A stretch of 64,000 nt of DNA from Anabaena sphaerica FACHB-251 (GCF_014696825.1 NZ_JACJQU010000011.1:62001-126000), one strand, 5' to 3'. Positions 1 to 9,320 are shown, numbered from the stretch's first letter. Notes: a model not told the origin generated them from the sequence alone. Numbers and translations: made by a program.

Positions 1-1397
1 CCGATGAAAATAAATAGGGAGTTAGCAGTAACAGTTTCTTGTTCACCAGTGACATTATTGAGAATAGTTAAGGCTTCTAAACTATCTTCACCTTTAGCTT
101 CAATGACACTGCAATTGAGTTGAACAATAATGTTTTCTGTAGCACCAATCTGCTCAACGAGATACTGTGACATTCCCTTACCCAGATTGTCTGCACGGAC
201 TAACATATGCACTTGTTTGGCAAATTTACTAAAGTGCATGGCGGCTTGTCCGGCGGAGTTTGCACCCCCAATAATGTAGACTTGTTCGTTGCTACATTCC
301 ATTGCTTCGGTCATGGCTGCGCCGTAGTATACACCGCGACCTGTGAGTTTTTCGATTCCAGGGACGTTTAACCGTCGCCAAGATACACCCATTGCCAGCA
401 TTAAGGCATGACAAGCAATTTCTGAGCCGTCTTTGAGGATAGCGTAACGATAGAAACCATCGATGCGAATACCGCTGACTTCTTGGGGTGTGAGAATTTC
501 TACACCAAAGCGTTTGGCTTGGGTAACTCCGCGTCTGGCTAAATCTGCACCGCTAAGACCGACAGGAAAGCCAAGATAGTTCTCAATTCTGGAGCTTGTA
601 CCTGCTTGTCCTCCGGGGGCTTCTCGTTCGATCATCACGGTTTTTAGCCCTTCTGATGCGCCATAAACTGCGGCGGCTAAACCTGCAGGACCACCACCAA
701 CAATGGCTAGGTCATAAAATGGTTGTTTGGCTTGAGTTTGCAGTCCTACTTTTTCGGCGATTTGGATGTTACTAGGTTTAACTAAACGTTCTCCGTCTCC
801 TAAAATGACGAGGGGGAGGCTGAGTTTGTTTTCACCGCTGTAGTTGAGTAGTTCTTGTCCTTCTTTGTCGCGTTCAATGTCTAACCATTGATAAGGAACG
901 TGGTTACGGGCGAGGAAATCTTTGATGTTATGGGAGTCAGGAGACCAACGATTACCAATAATGCGAATACCTTCAAAGGGTGGATGGTAGGAGGCTAACC
1001 AGTCATCTAGTAAATCGTTGAGGATGGGATATAAACGTTCTTCTGGTGGGTCCCAAGGTTTGGTTAAATAGTAATTGATATTGGTTTTATTGATGGCGGC
1101 GATCGCTGCATCCGTATCAGCGTAGGCTGTGAGTAATGCGCGTTTGGCTTCGGGAAAGATGGTGATTGCTTCTTGCAGAAATTCTATGCCAGTCATTTGC
1201 GGCATTCTTTGATCCGCTAGGAATAAGGCTACTGTTTCATTACGTAATTTTAATTCTTTGATGGCTTCTAGTGCCTGTGCGCCTGACTCTGCGCGTAAAA
1301 TGCGGAAGCGATCGCCATATTCTCTTCGTAGATCACGAGCGATCGCTTGTAATACTTGCGGGTCATCATCCACGGTCAGAATCATCGGTTTAGCCAT
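1..1397 (-). CDS. Response regulator fused to thioredoxin-reductase-like flavoprotein (3' end outside window)
   Basis: Translating the minus strand from the ATG at 1395-1397 gives a REC domain (about residues 1-125: VDDD acidic pocket, phospho-acceptor Asp in LADQRMP, Lys in YYLTKPW), a linker, and an FAD/NAD(P)-binding pyridine-nucleotide oxidoreductase domain (GGGPAGLAAAVYGASEGL for FAD, IIGGANSAGQAAMHF for the second dinucleotide). It is open to base 1, so the C-terminus is missing here. Fused REC/TrxR-like proteins are known in cyanobacteria. The region where thioredoxin reductases carry the redox CXXC reads YYGAAMTEAMEC, so the disulfide is absent and disulfide reductase activity should not be assumed. 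The likely role is a phosphorylation-controlled flavin oxidoreductase; substrate unknown. Confidence 0.88.
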   Translation of the reverse strand, partial: MAKPMILTVDDDPQVLQAIARDLRREYGDRFRILRAESGAQALEAIKELKLRNETVALFLADQRMPQMTGIEFLQEAITIFPEAKRALLTAYADTDAAIAAINKTNINYYLTKPWDPPEERLYPILNDLLDDWLASYHPPFEGIRIIGNRWSPDSHNIKDFLARNHVPYQWLDIERDKEGQELLNYSGENKLSLPLVILGDGERLVKPSNIQIAEKVGLQTQAKQPFYDLAIVGGGPAGLAAAVYGASEGLKTVMIEREAPGGQAGTSSRIENYLGFPVGLSGADLARRGVTQAKRFGVEILTPQEVSGIRIDGFYRYAILKDGSEIACHALMLAMGVSWRRLNVPGIEKLTGRGVYYGAAMTEAMECSNEQVYIIGGANSAGQAAMHFSKFAKQVHMLVRADNLGKGMSQYLVEQIGATENIIVQLNCSVIEAKGEDSLEALTILNNVTGEQETVTANSLFIFI

Positions 1398-1614
1398 AAT
1401 TTTTCCGTATCCTTTAGGTTTACGATTGCCTGAAGTAGTGTTATTTCATCCGCGCTACGCTAACAGCAGTAGTCATCTCACGTTGCTGAGTATAACCGCA
1501 GTTAGCACAAATTATGAGTTCTGGGGTTTAAATTTTTGTAATCTTTGATATAGCAATCCTAAATTATCAGCCTTTCAGGCACTTAAAGAACTCTACAAAA
1601 AGAAATGCCCAATG

Positions 1615-2547
1615 TCATATATTTAGATTATTACTATCTTGTTGATTGATAAATAATCGCAAAACTGATAATCCTAAGATTATTAAAAATAACACTAATC
1701 CAATTGTACAAGCATAGCTGAATTCTAAATTACTAAATGCCTGTTCATACAAATAATAAACAATTGTCTTAGAACTATTCAGGGGACCACCTCCAGTCAT
1801 AATATAAACTTCTTCAAATACTTTAGTGGCAGAAATAGCAGAAATTACGGCTACTAAAGCTAAATAAGGCTGCATTAAAGGAATGGTAATATCTAAATGT
1901 TTGCGAATACCATCTGAACCATCAATTGCTGCGGCTTCGTAAATATCAGCAGGAATAGATTGCAACCCTGCTAAATAGATTACCATATAATATCCTAAGC
2001 CTTTCCAAATAGTCACAGCCATTACACTAGCTAGTGAAATTGGCAAAATTCCTAATATTTTGGCTGGACTAGTTAACCAGGGAATTCCTTCGGGAAATAT
2101 ACTGAAAGTTTTCAAAATTTGATTCAATAAACCGTTTTCTGCATACAACCATTTCCAAGCTATGCCTGCAACTATCATTGAAATTACTACAGGTGTATAA
2201 TATGCAGTTCTAAACCAATTCATTCCCCGCAATTTTTGATTTACCAAAATTGCCAAAATTAAGGGAGCAATTACCAAAATCGGCACGACACAAACAAGAT
2301 AGAGAAAGGTGTTTTCTAAGGTTTTCCAAAAAACTGCATCTTTCCACAACCGGAGAAAGTTTTCAAACCCTACCAATTTAGGTGCTTCCCCAATATCCTG
2401 ATAGGTGGTGAAGCTGAGGTAAAATGCTTGCAGTGCTGGCCAAAAAACAGTTAACCCTAATAGAACTAAAGCAGGTAATAAAAATAAATAAGGCGTTAAT
2501 TTATGTTGAATAATAAGCCATTTTTTGGGTGTTAATTGGTTCATCAT
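1615..2547 (-). CDS. Sugar-type ABC transporter permease (MalF/UgpA family)
   Basis: This 310-residue inner-membrane protein has about six hydrophobic segments and the EAA loop (EAAAIDGSDGIRKHLDITIP, about residues 204-223) that docks the ATPase. The N-terminal part with FLRLWKDAVFWKTLENTF is typical of the first permease of carbohydrate importers. Its usual partners (binding protein, second permease, ATPase) are not in the window, so the substrate cannot be given. Two Met codons stand in tandem at the start; either may be used. An STRR of five heptamers lies just upstream. Confidence 0.88.
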   Translation of the reverse strand: MMNQLTPKKWLIIQHKLTPYLFLLPALVLLGLTVFWPALQAFYLSFTTYQDIGEAPKLVGFENFLRLWKDAVFWKTLENTFLYLVCVVPILVIAPLILAILVNQKLRGMNWFRTAYYTPVVISMIVAGIAWKWLYAENGLLNQILKTFSIFPEGIPWLTSPAKILGILPISLASVMAVTIWKGLGYYMVIYLAGLQSIPADIYEAAAIDGSDGIRKHLDITIPLMQPYLALVAVISAISATKVFEEVYIMTGGGPLNSSKTIVYYLYEQAFSNLEFSYACTIGLVLFLIILGLSVLRLFINQQDSNNLNI

Positions 2548-2555
2548 ATAGCAGC

Positions 2556-2590
2556 AGTCAGGAGTCAGGAGTCAGGGGTCAGGGGTCAGG
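2556..2590. repeat. STRR, 7-bp unit AGTCAGG/GGTCAGG x5
   Basis: Five consecutive heptamers (three AGTCAGG, then two GGTCAGG) lie directly upstream of the ABC permease start. Short tandemly repeated repetitive sequences of this kind are a hallmark of heterocystous cyanobacteria. The rest of 2591-2800 shows no gene. Confidence 0.9.
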
Positions 2591-2800
2591 AAGCAGCAAG
2601 TAATATATTATATTATTCTCCCCGTCTTCCCATCACCGTTATAACTCACAACTTGTGTAAATAGGCGATCGCTAAGTAGGTGGGTAGAAATAAATATCAT
2701 ACCCAGATAATAGACTTTTCAGGAAATCGCTGCCTTATCTCCTGAGCTTTTGATACTATGGCTTTTCAAGCAAGCATAGTAATTTATTTGATTAAGTTGG

Positions 2801-3340
2801 TCAGTTTGAGTAATTCTCGGCTGTGATGTAGGCAACTGCTAAAGGCGTTAATTCGCGTTCCAATTGAGTAATCACACTATGATCAAAATGTGACCAAATT
2901 CGTTTTTGACCAAAGACACAAGGCTGCAAAATTCCCCAGAGTTGACCATCTTGGCATAAGTGAGCATGAACCAGCGAGCGATGTCCAAAGTTCTGGCGCT
3001 CAAACTCTTTATTTACGACTTTTGGGCTTGCAGTTTCAACATCTTCAATATATACAGAAGCTTCAGTTCGCAGTGCAGCAGCAAACAAAGGGTCTTCTTG
3101 GGGCAATGATACTGGCTCTAATTTCCACTCGGAACCTGTCATATCTGGAATATTTTGATTTCGCCGCCAGCAATAAGCAACTTTGCCAAACTGAGTTTGA
3201 GGATTTCTCAAGTACAGAAAGCAGCGATCGCATTGTAATACTTCCCCAACTGCCGGCAGTATTGCAGAAAAGATAGAATCTGGCTCGATATATTTGTCTA
3301 AAATACTTTGTATGGTTTCTGGCAAAGCTAAGTAAGTCAT
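2801..3340 (-). CDS. GAF-domain protein
   Basis: This 179-residue soluble protein is essentially one GAF domain: an N-terminal helix (PETIQSILDKYIEPDSIFSAILPAVGEVLQ), then CDRCFLYLRNP, and the late strand-helix segment LWGILQPCVFGQKRIWSHFDHSVITQLEREL. It resembles the GAF modules found in cyanobacterial sensor kinases and phytochromes, but there is no kinase or output domain. A canonical chromophore-binding CH pair is not evident; the HAHLCQDGQLWG stretch aligns roughly where such residues lie in phytochrome-type GAFs, so ligand binding is open. Transcribed away from the diguanylate cyclase gene. Confidence 0.75.
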   Translation of the reverse strand: MTYLALPETIQSILDKYIEPDSIFSAILPAVGEVLQCDRCFLYLRNPQTQFGKVAYCWRRNQNIPDMTGSEWKLEPVSLPQEDPLFAAALRTEASVYIEDVETASPKVVNKEFERQNFGHRSLVHAHLCQDGQLWGILQPCVFGQKRIWSHFDHSVITQLERELTPLAVAYITAENYSN

Positions 3341-3773
3341 TGAAAAGCAAGTTCTAAACTTACATATTTTCTCAATTACCTGTAACTAAAAGCATCATCC
3401 CACCGACACATATAATGCACAGGTTGGCGATTCCAATCCCCAAGATTGCCTTATCTGCCAGAGGGCTAGTAACGGCTTCAGGTTTTGCCTACCAGTCAAC
3501 TCCGACCTTACCTGGCACTGTTTCGGCAAAATCAGGGTTACTTCTTTTTTTTGCGAAGGTGTTGTGTGGTATGAGCTATTTTTCATGTAATGTGCATAAT
3601 AAAGCATTATTACCCAACCGAAAAGATCATGTTATTAGTTGCTTTATATCAGGTCAACAATTATTTATCAGAATTTATTGGTCAAATTTTTTATAGGGAA
3701 AATGATTTTTTAAATCAGTGAAAAATAAACATTGATAACTGATAAATGATAACAGATAACAGATAACAGATAA
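3341..3773. other. Intergenic region with heptamer repeat before the GGDEF gene
   Basis: No convincing gene: open frames on both strands here lack family resemblance and overlap each other. The last 26 bases before the GTG at 3774 are a run of AACAGAT-type heptamers (about 3748-3773), so no normal ribosome-binding site precedes the diguanylate cyclase. Confidence 0.6.
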
Positions 3774-5294
3774 GTGAAAAAAGCAGCATCAGAGTACAAA
3801 GCTAATTTATTAGTGGTTGATGATCATCCTGACAATTTGCGTATACTATCTGCAATTCTTAGTCAGGAAGGGTACAAAGTCAGAAAAGCAATCAGTGGAG
3901 AAATCGCCTTAGATACAGTTAAAGTTGAAGCCCCTGATCTAATTCTGTTGGACATCAAGATGCCAAAAATTGATGGCTACAAGGTCTGCTCAATTCTCAA
4001 GCAAAGTAATGAAACTCGTGATATTCCCGTCATTTTTTTAAGTGCCTTGGATACTGCTGCTGATAGGGTGAAAGGATTTGAAGTAGGGGGTGTTGACTAT
4101 ATTACTAAACCTTTTCAAGTAGAAGATGTATTAGTTAGAATTAAACATCAACTCACTATTGTCAGACAACGCCAGGAACTTTATGAACATAATCAGGCCT
4201 TAATTCAAGAAATTCAGTATCGCAAACAAATTGAGTCCAAACTAAAATTGTTGCTAACAACGATTAATTTAGTCAGTCAAGCCCCCAATTTAAATCATGC
4301 CCTAGAAGCTGTTTTGCGCGAAGTTTGTCGGACGATTAATTGGGACTATGGTGAGGCTTGGATTGCTAATTTAGATGGTACAGAATTACAACTAGGTCAA
4401 GCTTATTATAAATTTTCTGATCAAGCTTTAAAAAAGTTTCATCAAGCAAGTTTAGAATACAGTTTTTCCTATGGAGTCAAACTAATAGGACAAGTTTGGG
4501 CAACTCAACAACCAGAATGGCTTGAAGATATTTCACAGGTGCAGGAAGATGTATTCTCACGGTTTGAACTGGTGCAGGATACAGGATTGAAAACTATCTT
4601 TGCTGTACCAATTACTATAGAAGGAAAGGTACTGGTGATTATGTGCTTCTTCCAGCGATCGCTCTTACCTTACAATTCAGAACTGGTAGAATTGGTAAAT
4701 GCAGTTGCTCTAGAATTGAGTGGATTTATTGGGCGTAAGCAAACAGAAGAAGCTCTCAAACAAGCAAATAAAGAATTAGTAAGGTTAGCAAATCTAGATG
4801 GTTTAACAAAAATTGCCAATCGCCGCTGTTTTGATGAATCTCTTGCTCAAGAGTGGCTCCGACTGAAAAGGGAAAAATCACCCTTGGCACTGCTACTAGG
4901 CGATATAGATTATTTTAAGTATTATAACGATTATTATGGTCATCAGGCAGGTGATGAATGTCTGCGGCGAGTAGCAAAGGCAATGGCACAAAGCTGCAAC
5001 CGCCCTGCTGATTTAGTCGCTCGGTATGGTGGTGAAGAATTTGCTATCTTACTGCCTAATACCGATTTAGATGGGGCAATTCATATTACTAAACAAATTC
5101 AGCAAGAAATAGCCAGGATAGCCATCTCTCATCAATATTCTGCCGCCAGTGAGCAAGTAACTTTGAGTATTGGCGTTGTCAGTATGGTTCCTACAAATGA
5201 CACTTCACCAGAAGTCATCATTGCCGCAGCAGACCAGGCACTTTATAAGGCAAAAGCTCAAGGACGCAACACCTACTGTATTTATAGCCGTTGA
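3774..5294 (+). CDS. REC-GAF-GGDEF response regulator diguanylate cyclase
   Basis: The 506-residue protein would make cyclic di-GMP from two GTP in the cytosol. Domains in order: REC (about 10-125; acceptor Asp in LILLDIKMP, Lys in YITKPF), a short coiled linker, GAF (about 160-320), and GGDEF (about 335-503). The active-site loop is GGEEF near residue 418 and an RPAD inhibitory I-site lies five residues before it, so both catalysis and product inhibition are expected. The start is GTG; REC begins only about nine residues later, so a downstream start is unlikely. Heptamer repeats abut the start codon. The upstream GAF gene is divergent. No cognate histidine kinase is in view. Confidence 0.93.
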   Translation: MKKAASEYKANLLVVDDHPDNLRILSAILSQEGYKVRKAISGEIALDTVKVEAPDLILLDIKMPKIDGYKVCSILKQSNETRDIPVIFLSALDTAADRVKGFEVGGVDYITKPFQVEDVLVRIKHQLTIVRQRQELYEHNQALIQEIQYRKQIESKLKLLLTTINLVSQAPNLNHALEAVLREVCRTINWDYGEAWIANLDGTELQLGQAYYKFSDQALKKFHQASLEYSFSYGVKLIGQVWATQQPEWLEDISQVQEDVFSRFELVQDTGLKTIFAVPITIEGKVLVIMCFFQRSLLPYNSELVELVNAVALELSGFIGRKQTEEALKQANKELVRLANLDGLTKIANRRCFDESLAQEWLRLKREKSPLALLLGDIDYFKYYNDYYGHQAGDECLRRVAKAMAQSCNRPADLVARYGGEEFAILLPNTDLDGAIHITKQIQQEIARIAISHQYSAASEQVTLSIGVVSMVPTNDTSPEVIIAAADQALYKAKAQGRNTYCIYSR

Positions 5295-5638
5295 CAGGTA
5301 ACAGGAGGCAGTTAGCTGATAACTGATATTTGATGAAATTGCTCAAATATGTGAGAAAAAATGACCTAATGATTAATAACAACCTAATATAGAAATTACT
5401 ATCAAATCCTATTATTAAGAACTAATAAGTTAATTATGAAGATTGAGTAAATAGACTATGATTCTAATACAAACTAGTGTGCCACTGAAACTGTTAGAAA
5501 ACTTGTTTTTTCTGGTAGCGAAATGTTAGTGGTACTGATAACAGATCAGCCGAAAAGTCGCTTAAATATTAAGAAACTTTGGTTCTGTTACTGTTGTCTA
5601 CACTTTGTTTATAACACGTACACAACTGATGGAATCTC

Positions 5639-5675
5639 AGCGCCAGGTTTTAATCCGCTTTCTCTGGCGCTTTTT
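5639..5675 (+). terminator. Intrinsic terminator
   Basis: Perfect 8-bp stem AGCGCCAG (5639-5646) / CTGGCGCT (5664-5671) followed by a T run. It lies 345 bp after the diguanylate cyclase gene, so it ends either a long 3' UTR or a separate small transcript starting after 5294. Confidence 0.7.
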
Positions 5676-5699
5676 CATAGCTTGATCCCATAGACTTGG

Positions 5700-5736
5700 A
5701 AAAAAATCACCTCCAGCGAAGGTCAATCACTGGAGG
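5700..5736 (-). terminator. Intrinsic terminator on the minus strand
   Basis: On the minus strand, CCTCCAG and CTGGAGG (5730-5736 and 5710-5716) form a 7-bp stem followed, after TGA, by seven T (5700-5706). No minus-strand gene precedes it, so the transcript it ends is unknown. Confidence 0.6.
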
Positions 5737-6042
5737 ATAGGAATCAAAGACATTGGAATGTGAACTAGTCTTGAGACCAATTTATCTTGCTCACAAACCT
5801 ATTCACTCTATCGGAAGGAAAGGGTTTCTACTCATCCTGAATATATCAAAGGAAGTATTGTGGTCATTTCTGACTGAGATTCCGGGTAGATTAAATTTAT
5901 CTCGAATAGAGGTAATAGGACGACTTTATACCGAATCTTCTATAGCCAAAATAGAGCATCAATATAGATGCACTAGCGAAGCCGCTTTGGGACTACCTAA
6001 AGCGGTTTTGTAGTAAATTTCATGGTTTGTTTAACCAGACAT

Positions 6043-6072
6043 AAAAAAAGACCCCCGGTTGTACACCGAGGG
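6043..6072 (-). terminator. Strong intrinsic terminator on the minus strand without a gene
   Basis: On the minus strand CCCTCGGT (6072-6065) pairs with ACCGGGGG (6059-6052), then TC and seven T. The single non-Watson-Crick position is a U-G pair on the minus strand but a C-A clash on the plus strand, which supports the minus orientation. No coding frame leads into it. Confidence 0.7.
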
Positions 6073-6320
6073 ATTCTGCAAGTCGGAATTATCGCACAAA
6101 GACATTCGCGCATCTAAGATAGCAATGCAACACTTCAAAAATCTGCCAAAATGCCATAAACATCAAAGGTCAGTATTAGATAATAAATATGTTATCCTTA
6201 ATGCCAAGAATATATTAGGTTCTTGATTCAAAAATTATTCTGAGTTTATACTGAAAATTCTGAATAAATGAACAGAGTAAGTAGTTAAAATTAAAAAAAG
6301 GTAATACCCATAATACCCAT

Positions 6321-6349
6321 ATCCCCGACTTTTTTGAGAAGTCGGGGAT
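6321..6349. repeat. Palindromic repeat, GATCCCCGACTTC family
   Basis: ATCCCCGACTT...AAGTCGGGGAT hairpin. Further copies or variants in this window lie near 26121-26152, 46737-46767, 49541-49710 (interrupted), 50270-50301 (degenerate), 58145-58175, 61005-61068, 62522-62584 and 63768-63831. Confidence 0.85.
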
Positions 6350-6372
6350 CTATCTCCTCAGAAATGTTGACT

Positions 6373-6508
6373 CAATACTTGTCGGTTAAGGAAATGTAGG
6401 TTGGGTTGAGCGATAGCGAAACGCAACAAAATCCTTGATAATGTTGGGTTTCGTTCCTCAACCCAACCTACCGTATAATTACTTTTTAGGCTTAACCGAG
6501 CAGTATTG
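6373..6508. mobile_element. 136-bp MITE, copy 1
   Basis: Terminal inverted repeats CAATACTTGTCGGTTAAG (6373-6390) and CTTAACCGAGCAGTATTG (6491-6508), no coding capacity, and a 10-bp target duplication AATGTTGACT on both sides (6363-6372, 6509-6518). The interior also has a GTAGGTTGGGTTGA / TCAACCCAACCTAC inverted pair. A second copy of the same length lies at 49551-49686. It must be moved by a transposase encoded elsewhere; a 10-bp duplication fits some IS4-family groups (inference). It ends 40 bp before the prolyl iminopeptidase ATG. Confidence 0.88.
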
Positions 6509-6548
6509 AATGTTGACTTACTTAATTATTTTTATCACAACCCACAAA

Positions 6549-7502
6549 ATGAGAGAACTATACCCACTCATCCAACCCTACCGAAAAGATTATTTACAAG
6601 TTTCCCAGTTGCACAGGATTCATTTTGAAGAATCTGGTAATCCCCAAGGTCAACCAATTGTTTTACTGCATGGTGGTCCTGGTGGTGGATGTCCTCCCTT
6701 TTATCGACAATATTTCCACCCGGAAAAATGGCGATTGATTATGTTTGACCAGCGTGGTTGTGGTCAAAGTACACCTCATGCAGAATTGCGGGAAAATACG
6801 ACTTGGGATTTAGTCAGCGATATTGAAAAATTACGGGAATATTTAGGTATAAAAAAGTGGGTTGTATTTGGTGGCAGTTGGGGTAGTACCTTGTCATTAG
6901 CTTATAGTCAAACCCATCCTTCTCGCTGCACAGGATTAATTTTGCGTGGCATTTTTATGTTAAGACAAAAGGAATTATCCTGGTTTTATCAAGAAGGTGC
7001 TAGTTATATTTTTCCTGATGCTTGGGAAGAATATCTGAAACCCATTCCCATCGCTGAACGTGGGGATATGATTAAAGCTTATTACAAACGCTTGACAAGT
7101 CCAGATTTACAAATTCAATTAGCAGCGGCGCGTGCTTGGTCAATTTGGGAAGCGAGTACAAGTAAACTATTATTAGATCCTACACTAATACAACAGTTTG
7201 GTGATGATGAATTTGCGGCAGCTTTTGCGCGGATTGAATGCCATTATTTTATTAATCAGGGCTTTTTTACAACTGAAAATCAATTATTAGAAAATGTTCA
7301 CCGCATCCGTCATATTCCTGCTGTTATTGTCCAAGGACGCTATGATGTGGTTTGTCCGATGGTATCAGCTTGGGAATTACATCAAGCGTGGCCAGAAGCG
7401 GAATTTATTGTTGTTCCTGATGCGGGACATTCGATGAGTGAACCAGGAATTCGTACTGCTTTAATTGAGGCTACAGATAAGTTTACTTCCGTTTTGAAGT
7501 GA
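6549..7502 (+). CDS. pip: Prolyl iminopeptidase (proline aminopeptidase, family S33)
   Basis: A 317-residue alpha/beta hydrolase that removes N-terminal proline from peptides in the cytosol. The oxyanion region HGGPGGG, the cap-side MFDQRGCGQS, the nucleophile elbow GGSWGS (Ser near residue 110), and the late Asp (QGRYDVVCP) and His (DAGHSM) are all present, and length matches the family. The ATG at 6549 (MRELYPLIQPYRKDY) is the family start. The in-frame ATG at 6510 is created by the target duplication of the MITE and is rejected. The MITE therefore sits in the promoter or 5' leader. Confidence 0.95.
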   Translation: MRELYPLIQPYRKDYLQVSQLHRIHFEESGNPQGQPIVLLHGGPGGGCPPFYRQYFHPEKWRLIMFDQRGCGQSTPHAELRENTTWDLVSDIEKLREYLGIKKWVVFGGSWGSTLSLAYSQTHPSRCTGLILRGIFMLRQKELSWFYQEGASYIFPDAWEEYLKPIPIAERGDMIKAYYKRLTSPDLQIQLAAARAWSIWEASTSKLLLDPTLIQQFGDDEFAAAFARIECHYFINQGFFTTENQLLENVHRIRHIPAVIVQGRYDVVCPMVSAWELHQAWPEAEFIVVPDAGHSMSEPGIRTALIEATDKFTSVLK

Positions 7503-7898
7503 TACAGTAGGAGTCAAGAGTCAGGAGTAAAACAGGCTTTGTGTATAGGTTTCAATTGAGATTCTGTACCTCATTGATCTGCAATCTGCTGTATTTGTGT
7601 TACAGCTATTTTCAGGTAAATGAACCACATTTTTAAATTTCACGCCAAGACGCAAAGGGAAAAAGATTAATTAAGGGTGTGGTAAAATATCAATAAACTT
7701 GAAAACTGCACTTAATCTTTAACGGCTTAATTTGCTTTCTTCCTTTGTGTACTTTGCGGTTATTTTCAGAAGAATTAAGTGTAACTTCATACATGAAAAC
7801 TGATGTAAAATCTTAACGCTCTCCTCTCAAATTATCGAAACAATCTGGTCTAAAACCGGACTTCGTCCAAAGTTTTTGCAGAGGGGCATAAATCCCCG
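7503..7898. other. Intergenic region, no gene seen
   Basis: About 400 bp between convergent genes. Only fragments of common dispersed cyanobacterial sequence are visible (an AGTCAGG-type heptamer trace near 7510 and a CACGCCAAGACGCAAAGG stretch near 7641). No tRNA, clear terminator or coding frame recognised. Confidence 0.5.
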
Positions 7899-9320
7899 TT
7901 ACAAAATCGGCCTCCTGCCCCCTGCCTCCTGCCTCCTGCCTTCGTTATACGACCCATACCAATGATGTACCGCTAACCACCCAACTGATAACAAACCTGC
8001 CAGACTCAGAGTGATACCACTAAAGGGTATTAATAATCCAAATACAGGTAAAATTGCTCCAGCAATAGTACAAATAATTGCGGCTAAAGCAGCTTGACTA
8101 TTTGCACCTAAACCATAGGTTAAACCCAGTAAAATCAATGAAATCATCAACCAAGCTATTTCTGCATTGATTACCCGCGCCATGTAGGTTAAAGTTAACA
8201 AACAAGCGAAGAAAATACCCGCCGCGATCGCCACATTTTTTAAACTCATTGGTAGGGACAAATATAAAAGCAATATCCACCACAAAAATAACGCTGGAGC
8301 TAACAGTAACAACCGGGGAATAATGCCAGTTTTACCAATTGGTTGGGTGCTGGTAAATACGCCAAAGGGATTTCTCACGGAGACGTTATCATCAAATATC
8401 CAAGTAAATTGAGTGCTGTCACTACCACTTTTAATTTCATGAGGAACAATACCACTAGCAAAGTCGGCATTTCTAAAATTAGCAGTTGCTGTGAGACGAA
8501 ATTGAGAAAGTAACTGATTGGTAGCATTATAAACCCAACGTGGTCCACCTTGCGCTTGATAGGTAACTCTCAATGTGGTTTCTTGTCCTGGTTCTAAGCG
8601 AAAGGGAAAACCATAATCTCCAGGGTTAGTTTGTTTTAATCTGGTTCCATCTCGTTCTACTTTGTAACTAGATAGTAGTGTGTAACCTGATGGTGGGGGT
8701 GCTTCAAAGAAAAAACTATTAATATCACTTAATTGGTTGATGATTTTGTAATCAGCAGTGTAGTCTGTGCTATAAATGGCACTACGATTTTGAACGTTTA
8801 CACTTTGGTCAATCTTAACTTGAATTTGTGAGCCGGCTAAGTTGAGATAGCGGGTAACTTTTTGTTTATCATTCACCTTAACTATTCTGCCGTTAACTTG
8901 GGTAGTATAGCTGTATGGTTCTTCGGTGACATAACGTACTTGGGGCGCATTTTGTTCTAATTTATCACCTGCTACACTTTCGGATACTTGTGCCACTTTT
9001 GCTTGTTCCCAATGGTGATAACGGTTGCTTAAAGTGGAAGTGAAGAAAAATCCGGTAACTAATAAAATTAAAATCAGGGCTAAATGTTGTAGTCCTTTGA
9101 GAAGTTGGGAATAACGAATCGACCATTCCCCAAAGAAAACAGCTTGTTCGCTGGTGTTTTGTCTCAGGGAAAAACTGATGAGGGCGATCGCTACTCCCAA
9201 GGCTACAATTAAAAATACAAATAATAGTGAACCTTGAAGTAGTTGCGTGCCAAACTTGATTAACTCATCAGGATGTGTTAAATCTGGCAGTCCGGGTATA
9301 CCTTGAGCAGAAGGGGACAT
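7899..9320 (-). CDS. Multi-TM protein of unknown function with large extracytoplasmic domain
   Basis: The 473-residue protein has two N-terminal membrane segments (about 28-55 and 80-95), a soluble beta-rich region (about 100-335, with RYVTEEPYSYTTQVNG and a TTLRVTYQAQGGPRW strand pattern), then five to six C-terminal membrane segments (about 340-455). I do not recognise a named family; it looks like a conserved cyanobacterial hypothetical. The last residues GRRQEAGGRR are encoded by an STRR (heptamer around 7911-7942), so the original stop was probably lost to repeat growth and the tail is not likely functional. Confidence 0.8.
   Translation of the reverse strand: MSPSAQGIPGLPDLTHPDELIKFGTQLLQGSLLFVFLIVALGVAIALISFSLRQNTSEQAVFFGEWSIRYSQLLKGLQHLALILILLVTGFFFTSTLSNRYHHWEQAKVAQVSESVAGDKLEQNAPQVRYVTEEPYSYTTQVNGRIVKVNDKQKVTRYLNLAGSQIQVKIDQSVNVQNRSAIYSTDYTADYKIINQLSDINSFFFEAPPPSGYTLLSSYKVERDGTRLKQTNPGDYGFPFRLEPGQETTLRVTYQAQGGPRWVYNATNQLLSQFRLTATANFRNADFASGIVPHEIKSGSDSTQFTWIFDDNVSVRNPFGVFTSTQPIGKTGIIPRLLLLAPALFLWWILLLYLSLPMSLKNVAIAAGIFFACLLTLTYMARVINAEIAWLMISLILLGLTYGLGANSQAALAAIICTIAGAILPVFGLLIPFSGITLSLAGLLSVGWLAVHHWYGSYNEGRRQEAGGRRPIL
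7911..7942. repeat. STRR forming the 3' end of a gene
   Basis: CCTCCTGC/CCCTGCCT heptamers in tandem; read on the minus strand they encode the C-terminal Gly-Arg-rich tail of the preceding membrane protein. Confidence 0.8.

Larger units (their letters stand above)
5295..6548. other. Long intergenic region with several orphan terminators
   Basis: No protein gene is supported; the frame at 5753-6013 has no family resemblance and contains hairpin sequence. The region holds an intrinsic terminator on + (5639-5675), two on - (5700-5736, 6043-6072), another hairpin CCGCTTT/AAAGCGG followed by four T on + (5982-6009), one GACTTC-type palindrome (6321-6349) and a 136-bp MITE (6373-6508). Terminators without upstream genes suggest small RNAs. 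Confidence 0.6.

Noticed and set aside
1258-1548. 96-codon frame opposite the fused response regulator
   Set aside because: Antisense to a well-supported coding sequence, with no family features.
2890-3276. 128-codon plus-strand frame
   Set aside because: It lies antisense within the GAF-domain gene, which has a clear family match.
5753-6013. 86-codon frame on the plus strand
   Set aside because: No family resemblance; it contains hairpins and ends within a CCGCTTT/AAAGCGG stem.
6510-6548. Upstream ATG extending prolyl iminopeptidase by 13 residues
   Set aside because: It is created by the MITE target duplication and adds hydrophobic residues not found in the family.
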